This document shows, piece by piece, positions 53,012 through 57,073 of a stretch of DNA of 57,073 nucleotides. The position numbers were made by a program, and so were the translations under genes. Positions within the stretch are counted from its first letter, which is position 1, and every line of letters begins with the position of its first letter. The notes under the pieces are model-generated. The model was not told the DNA's origin. It ran no database searches and saw only the letters and a program-made list of their open reading frames with translations. The DNA is from Phenylobacterium haematophilum (GTDB taxonomy: Bacteria; Pseudomonadota; Alphaproteobacteria; Caulobacterales; Caulobacteraceae): the NCBI RefSeq assembly GCF_014196295.1, contig NZ_JACIDK010000010.1, positions 1 to 57,073 of the forward strand. Reading direction: 5' to 3'.

Positions 53012-55378
53012 TCACGGCCCATCGCGCCGTGGGCCTGCCCGCGCGCCGAGCCAGAGGAAGGCGCGGCGATAGACCTCGCGGACGTTGCCTGGCGAGGAGA
53101 CGATGTGGCCCTCGCCAAAGGCCGTGATCAGGGTCACGTCCTTGGCCTGGCGCGCGAGTGCGGTGAACATCTCCTGGGCCTGGCTCAGCCGTACGAAATC
53201 GATGTCGCCGTGGATGAGCAGCACCGGCGCCTCGATCTGGCCGGCCTGGAACAAGGGACTGTTGCGGACATAGAGGCCCGGCGCCTCCCAGGGCGAGGCG
53301 CGCAGGTTCGCCTGGCCGAGTTCCGACCAGCCGAGCAGGTAGGGACTGAGGCCGTCGGCCGGGAGCACCTCGCCATGCGGATCGAAGACGCCGCGCACGC
53401 TGGCGAGGTCGGCCGGGGCGGCCGAGGCGACGACCGCCGCAAAGCGCCGGCTCTGGCTGGCCGCCATCAGAGCGCTATAGCCGCCAAAGCTCTGGCCCCA
53501 GAGGATCGGGCGGCTCGCATCGAACCCGCCGGCCTGCGCCGCGGCGAGGTCGATCGCCGCCAGGATCTGATCGGCGAGGCCTTCGCCGGGTTCTGCCTGC
53601 CGCGAGCGCGGAAGCGCCGGGATGAGGACGGCGTAGCCGGCGGCGGCCATGAGTTCGGCGTTGACCGGGAAGCGTCCCGTGCCGCCGCCATAAGGGCGAG
53701 GCGGCGGATAGGCGCTCAGCCCGGGATAGGGGATGACGATCAGTTGCGGCGGCGAGGTCCGCGGGCGGCGGGGCGTCAGCAAATAGTGGAAAAGCGGCTC
53801 GCCGCCCGGACCGGTCGCCCTGATCTCGGTGACCGGCGCGAAGTCGATGGTTGCGAACTCGCTATTGAGCGTCATCACCGTCCGTGGGGCCGGCGCGCTC
53901 AGCTGCAGTTCCAGGCCCCCGTGGTCGGTGGCGACCACGCTCGCGCTGGCGCCGGGCATAGCGATCGGCGGCGCGGGGTCGTTTGATGCGGGAGCCGTCT
54001 CGCCGCGCGTCGAGATCAGAGCGGGGCGACCATCGCGCTGGATCCGAAACCAGCCGACCACGGGCGCCGAGTTCTGACGCTCCCGGCTGGACAAGGAGAG
54101 GCCCGGCGCGGCCAGCGGCGCGGCGCCTTCGGCGATCTGAGCTGCCTGCGAGAGTGTGACGCGCCAGACCTGCCCGGCGCTTGTGACGAAGATCGCCTCG
54201 CCATCGTTGGCCAGAAGCCTTGGAGCCGGCGCAGCAGGCAGGGCGCTCGTGAGATTGCGTGGCTGATCGCCCAGCGCATACCAGTCGCGCCGGCCGGCCG
54301 CCGGCTCGAGATAGCCGATGGGGGTCGCGCCCAGCCACCCGGCGTAGGGAATGACATGGCCCTCGCTCGTCTGGCCAAGCGCAAGGGCGGCGTCTCCTGT
54401 CGCGATCTGGCGGACGCCGGCGACGCCAAGCCGGATCAGCGCGGCCTGGGGCCAGTCTGGGCGGCGGCCATAGGCCAGCACCTCGCGGGCGTCGGGCGAC
54501 CAGGCCATCAAGTGGGGGGCAAGATCGCAGTCGCCGCAGGGCGTCACGGCCGCGCCGCTGGAGAGATCGACCAGGACCAGATTGCGGCGTCGGTTGGGGC
54601 TGGCGACCGCTCGTGGGGCCGCGGTCGGCGCCAGGGCCTCCAGGTTGGCCATCGCGGCGACCTGGCGGCCGTCCGGCGAGATCTGCAGGTCGTAGAAGTC
54701 CCCGCTGGCGAGATCGCTGACCTTGCCGCTCGTCACGTCAGCAAGCACGAGCCGTCCGCCGCCCGCACGCTCGCCGGAGAACGCCCCGGCTGAACTGACT
54801 TGGGCGAGCGCAGTCTCGCCGCGGGCGGTCGCCTTCCACTTGGCCTGCAGGACATCGCGAGCCTGCCAGCCGGCGCGGAGTCGAAGCGGAATGGTTGCGC
54901 GCGCAGCGATCACCAGCTCGCGGTCCGAGCGCCAGGCGATGGTCTGGCCAAGTTGGGCGAGCTCCGGGATCACGCCAAGCCAACGGACCTTGCCGCTGGC
55001 CAACTGCACGACGCCGGCCTCCCAGTCGCGCCCCTTCAGGCGCAGGACCACCATCGCCTTACCGTCGGGAGAGAGCGGGCCGGCCGTATGGCCCTCATCG
55101 TCTCGCGCTTTCAGCAACAACTGCGGCGGGTCAGACGAGCCGACCCTCGCGACATAGATCCGGCTGCGGCGAAGCGGCGGGTAGGTGTCGTACTCGAACG
55201 GCCCGGCCTCTGTGATCGGGCGCTGGCGCTCGAAGATCAGGGTCGGGCCATCGGGCGTGAACGCCATCTGTCCGAACTCTTCGGCCAAGAGCAGGTCGTC
55301 GGTGGTGAAGGAACGCGCGCCGGCCGGGGCTGCGATCGCGGCCAGGCACAGGGCCGCGATCTGCGAAGGCAATCGCAT
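53012..55378 (-). CDS. Lasso peptide isopeptidase (prolyl-oligopeptidase family)
   Basis: A 788-residue protein with a signal peptide (MRLPSQIAALCLAAIAAPAGA). A beta-propeller region spans residues about 30-480 and an S9-type alpha/beta hydrolase domain about 520-788. The catalytic triad is Ser630 in WGQSFGGYS, Asp727 (or 725) in HGDIDFV and His758 in GEGHIVS. It is of the AtxE type: it opens the isopeptide bond of the lasso peptide in the periplasm. It is convergent with the synthetase gene and was presumably co-transcribed with the TonB receptor upstream, now only a remnant. Thus its native promoter may be lost. Confidence 0.92.
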   Translation of the reverse strand: MRLPSQIAALCLAAIAAPAGARSFTTDDLLLAEEFGQMAFTPDGPTLIFERQRPITEAGPFEYDTYPPLRRSRIYVARVGSSDPPQLLLKARDDEGHTAGPLSPDGKAMVVLRLKGRDWEAGVVQLASGKVRWLGVIPELAQLGQTIAWRSDRELVIAARATIPLRLRAGWQARDVLQAKWKATARGETALAQVSSAGAFSGERAGGGRLVLADVTSGKVSDLASGDFYDLQISPDGRQVAAMANLEALAPTAAPRAVASPNRRRNLVLVDLSSGAAVTPCGDCDLAPHLMAWSPDAREVLAYGRRPDWPQAALIRLGVAGVRQIATGDAALALGQTSEGHVIPYAGWLGATPIGYLEPAAGRRDWYALGDQPRNLTSALPAAPAPRLLANDGEAIFVTSAGQVWRVTLSQAAQIAEGAAPLAAPGLSLSSRERQNSAPVVGWFRIQRDGRPALISTRGETAPASNDPAPPIAMPGASASVVATDHGGLELQLSAPAPRTVMTLNSEFATIDFAPVTEIRATGPGGEPLFHYLLTPRRPRTSPPQLIVIPYPGLSAYPPPRPYGGGTGRFPVNAELMAAAGYAVLIPALPRSRQAEPGEGLADQILAAIDLAAAQAGGFDASRPILWGQSFGGYSALMAASQSRRFAAVVASAAPADLASVRGVFDPHGEVLPADGLSPYLLGWSELGQANLRASPWEAPGLYVRNSPLFQAGQIEAPVLLIHGDIDFVRLSQAQEMFTALARQAKDVTLITAFGEGHIVSSPGNVREVYRRAFLWLGARAGPRRDGP

Positions 55379-55410
55379 GGGATGGTCCTGGTCTTTGGAT
55401 CGGGGTGGCG

Positions 55411-55649
55411 CTACCAGCGCTTGGTCAATTGCAGCGAGACAAACCGGCCGAGCGGGTCGGCGTTGGCCGGGTCGTAACCGATGCCGGTCGGCCCATCGTA
55501 GAACGGCGGGTCGCTGTCGAAGAGGTTCTGGACGTTGAGCGCGACCGACAGTCCGTCGAGCGCTTCGACCGAGGTCTGCGGCGTCCAGCGCAGCTGCAGA
55601 TCGGCCGTGGTCCAGGCGTCGATCTTGCGGCCGGCGTCGGTGTGGTAAG
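55411..55649 (-). pseudogene. TonB-dependent receptor, last ~75 residues only
   Basis: Reading leftwards, the frame gives AYHTDAGRKIDAWTTADLQL...LNVQNLFDSDPPFYDGP... to ...LGRFVSLQLTKRW with the terminal aromatic residue of outer-membrane barrels. This is the end of a TonB-dependent receptor that would normally be 700-1000 residues. The rest is missing: at about 55650 the sequence changes to an ardC-like gene on the other strand. Receptors of this kind usually neighbour isopeptidase genes in lasso clusters and are thought to import the lasso peptide. The gene is not functional. Confidence 0.85.
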
Positions 55650-55877
55650 CGCTTCGGTGACGAGGGCTATGCGCGCGAGGAACTTGTCGCTGAGCTGGGC
55701 GCGGCCTTCCTGTGTGCTGACCTCGGTCTCGAGTTGACGCCGCGCGAGGATCACGCGGCCTACCTCGGCTATTGGCTGGCGGTACTGAAAGCTGAGCCAC
55801 GGTTCTTGTTCACCGCGGCTGCCCATGCACAGAAGGCTTGTGACTACCTGGTCGCAAAGCAGCCGCACAACGACTAG
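55650..55877 (+). pseudogene. ArdC-like antirestriction protein, C-terminal fragment
   Basis: Starting at the junction the plus-strand frame reads RFGDEGYAREELVAELGAAF, then LCADLGLELTPREDHAAYLG, then LKAEPRFLFTAAAHAQKACDYL, and stops at TAG 55877. This matches the C-terminal zincin-like domain of ArdC/DUF1738 proteins of conjugative elements, including the metal-binding Glu in EELVAELG. The N-terminal ssDNA-binding half is lost. No start codon or ribosome binding site is present. A strong hairpin follows. Confidence 0.8.
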
Positions 55878-55882
55878 CGGCG

Positions 55883-55909
55883 GCGCGGCGGGCGTCTGTC
55901 CCGCCGCGC
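55883..55909 (+). terminator. 10-bp perfect hairpin after the ardC fragment
   Basis: GCGCGGCGGG (55883-55892) and CCCGCCGCGC (55900-55909) pair around CGTCTGT, starting 5 bp after the stop codon. It is followed by CTTCC, without a T-run. Confidence 0.6.
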
Positions 55910-56079
55910 ACTTCCACCCGCCGAGCGAAAGGCGCGCCGACCGGTCTGCCCGTGACAACGCTTCGGGCTTTCGGTGGAATAGTGGAGGCGGTTGAGGGCT
56001 TGGCGACGAGGAGCCGGGAGAGCATGGGGAGGGCAAGATAAAAGGGAGGTGAGACGGCCTCCGCTTCTAATCAACAATT

Positions 56080-56535
56080 TCAATGGCGTATGGCGATGGC
56101 CTTACACATCCCACGACTTGCTGGGAGTTTCGCTTCAGGCGGTTTCAGATGGCCGCCAGCGATGAGATGCAAGGGCCGGTAGGGGCTCATTGCGGTCGAT
56201 TGGTGCGTCCGCTTCAGGGCGGTGAACGCTGCCTGTCTGGCGATGAACGGATGGGCTCCTAGCGGACCTTCGGAATGTCGGCTCGTAGGCGGGGAGGGCA
56301 GTCTCTGGAAGAGGTCGCGCACCCGCACGAAGGGCTCTCGGCTCTCCGCCGTGCGCCGAACCTTTCGCTCAACTACCTGATCGAAGGGAATGCCCCGGCC
56401 AAGCATTTCCCACAGGTCTAGCCCCTCCATACAGATCGTGCGCTTGGCGCGACCGAAAGCGCGTCGGAACCAGCTCGATCTGTTCGATATCGAGTGAGCG
56501 CGAAAATCGTCCTCCTGCTTCGCTGGACGGCGCAT
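56080..56535 (-). CDS. Hypothetical protein, possible restriction-endonuclease C-terminal fragment
   Basis: A 151-residue ORF in the mobile-element flank. The middle part (KRTICMEGLDLWEMLGRGIP, then QVVERKVRRTAESREPFVRV) looks like the end of Mrr-type endonuclease or related catalytic-domain proteins. The N-terminal 40 residues and the C-terminal 75 (Pro/His/Arg-rich) do not. It is probably a decayed fragment. The reading is from pattern memory only. The stretch 55910-56079 before it holds nothing supported. Confidence 0.35.
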   Translation of the reverse strand: MRRPAKQEDDFRAHSISNRSSWFRRAFGRAKRTICMEGLDLWEMLGRGIPFDQVVERKVRRTAESREPFVRVRDLFQRLPSPPTSRHSEGPLGAHPFIARQAAFTALKRTHQSTAMSPYRPLHLIAGGHLKPPEAKLPASRGMCKAIAIRH

Positions 56536-56602
56536 CGGCTTGGGCTTCGGCCGGCGTGAAATTCAGCGTCGTTCAGTGGTGGCAGCCGAGCGCCATTCGC
56601 CG

Positions 56603-56962
56603 TCAGTTTTGCGGAACTCGCGCCTCGACCGGAATTCGAAACGTACGTCCTCCCCCGACATCGAGAACCCAATCCCATTTCCCGACCCTGGCGACCGGGC
56701 GTAGGGATCGGGTGGATTCCACAGTCCAAGAGTCAGTTAGGATCGGCGCGACATAGCCGCGAATGCCATGATCGACTACAGCCGAAACGGCGATCCCATA
56801 TTTGCCCCAGACAAGTTCGCCGGGGCGGCTATCTCTGCTGTCCTGGCCGACGTCTTCTTGCGGGTTGAATTCGATCTGCCAGTCAAAGGGAGCCCCGAGT
56901 AGCCCGTCCGCGAGAGTCTCCGCCTGGCGGCCCGCATTCACGATGATGCTCCCTGGCCCCAT
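56603..56962 (-). CDS. Hypothetical protein
   Basis: A 119-residue protein from the ATG at 56962, with AAGGAAG 5-6 nt upstream. The product begins MGPGSIIVNAGRQAETLADG and has alternating beta-rich segments (WGKYGIAVSAVVDHGIRGYV, KWDWVLDVGGGRTFRIPV) with no signal peptide or transmembrane part. A longer frame to 57031 is unsupported. No family is recognised. It lies 23 bp after the end of the partial gene at the window edge and so may be in the same operon. Confidence 0.55.
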   Translation of the reverse strand: MGPGSIIVNAGRQAETLADGLLGAPFDWQIEFNPQEDVGQDSRDSRPGELVWGKYGIAVSAVVDHGIRGYVAPILTDSWTVESTRSLRPVARVGKWDWVLDVGGGRTFRIPVEARVPQN

Positions 56963-56985
56963 TTTGCTTCCTTCGTATGGCAGGG

Positions 56986-57073
56986 CTATCGCATATGGCC
57001 GAGCATGGAGAGCAGGAAGGCGTTGTCCCACCCGGCGCGCTTGATCTTGGTCTTCATCGAGCCCTTGGCGGGG
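56986..57073 (-). CDS. Unidentified gene, C-terminal end only
   Basis: At the right edge the minus strand is open for 28 codons ending TAG at 56986. The peptide PAKGSMKTKIKRAGWDNAFL plus LSMLGHMR is compact and basic, and the wobble pattern looks coding. The rest of the gene lies outside the window. It may be another gene of the conjugative element. Confidence 0.4.
   Translation of the reverse strand, partial: PAKGSMKTKIKRAGWDNAFLLSMLGHMR

Overview
The window is GC-rich, densely coded DNA from an alphaproteobacterium, most likely a member of the Caulobacteraceae (Caulobacter/Phenylobacterium). This rests on gene content: HWE-type histidine kinases, a bacteriophytochrome, GPH-type transport next to acyl-CoA enzymes, and a lasso peptide cluster with its own isopeptidase. 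It is an inference, because no rRNA or other marker gene is present.

Layout. (1) 1-7.8 kb: a fatty-acid/CoA-type catabolic locus, with the tail of an acyl-CoA synthetase, a two-domain TetR regulator, a thiolase, an alpha/beta hydrolase, an SDR, a 3-hydroxyacyl-CoA dehydrogenase, a GPH-family transporter and a small cytochrome c. (2) 8-40.8 kb: an accessory stress and signalling region. It holds TerC, exonuclease III, a Rnk/GreA-like factor, a double cold-shock protein, a split EAL + BLUF pair, HWE kinases and single-domain response regulators, a PLD/EEP pair, UspA, an ABC-type tripartite exporter, a MASE1 hybrid kinase, a bacteriophytochrome kinase, a Crp/Fnr regulator, a truncated mfd joined to a truncated hybrid kinase, a phosphoribosyltransferase, an erythromycin-esterase-like protein, dodecin, and a Pta-AckA pair whose ackA is cut off. 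(3) 40.8-49.5 kb: remains of an IncP/Tn4371-like conjugation module (traG, copG-like gene, trbB, truncated trbE, truncated trbJ), all on the minus strand, with a complete hipBA toxin-antitoxin pair where trbC, trbD and the start of trbE should be. (4) 49.8-55.65 kb: a lasso peptide cluster of a GntR regulator, a 33-residue precursor, a fused B protein, a C cyclase, a convergent isopeptidase and the last 75 or so residues of a TonB-dependent receptor. (5) 55.65-57 kb: the 3' end of an ardC-like antirestriction gene and poorly recognised mobile-element genes.

How the parts fit. The lasso cluster lies between conjugation genes and an antirestriction fragment, so it looks like mobile-element cargo. 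The precursor has an 18-residue leader ending Thr-Arg and a predicted 15-residue core, GIVGADYELDYQPHP, in which only Glu8 is placed to close a usual 7-9-residue ring. At least four abrupt gene-to-gene joins (about 34.07, 40.85, 43.39 and 55.65 kb) cut conserved proteins in mid-domain. They indicate either a heavily rearranged, decaying element or assembly chimeras, and should be checked with long reads before any biological story is built on them. The accessory half is unusually rich in light sensing (BLUF with EAL, and a bacteriophytochrome kinase).
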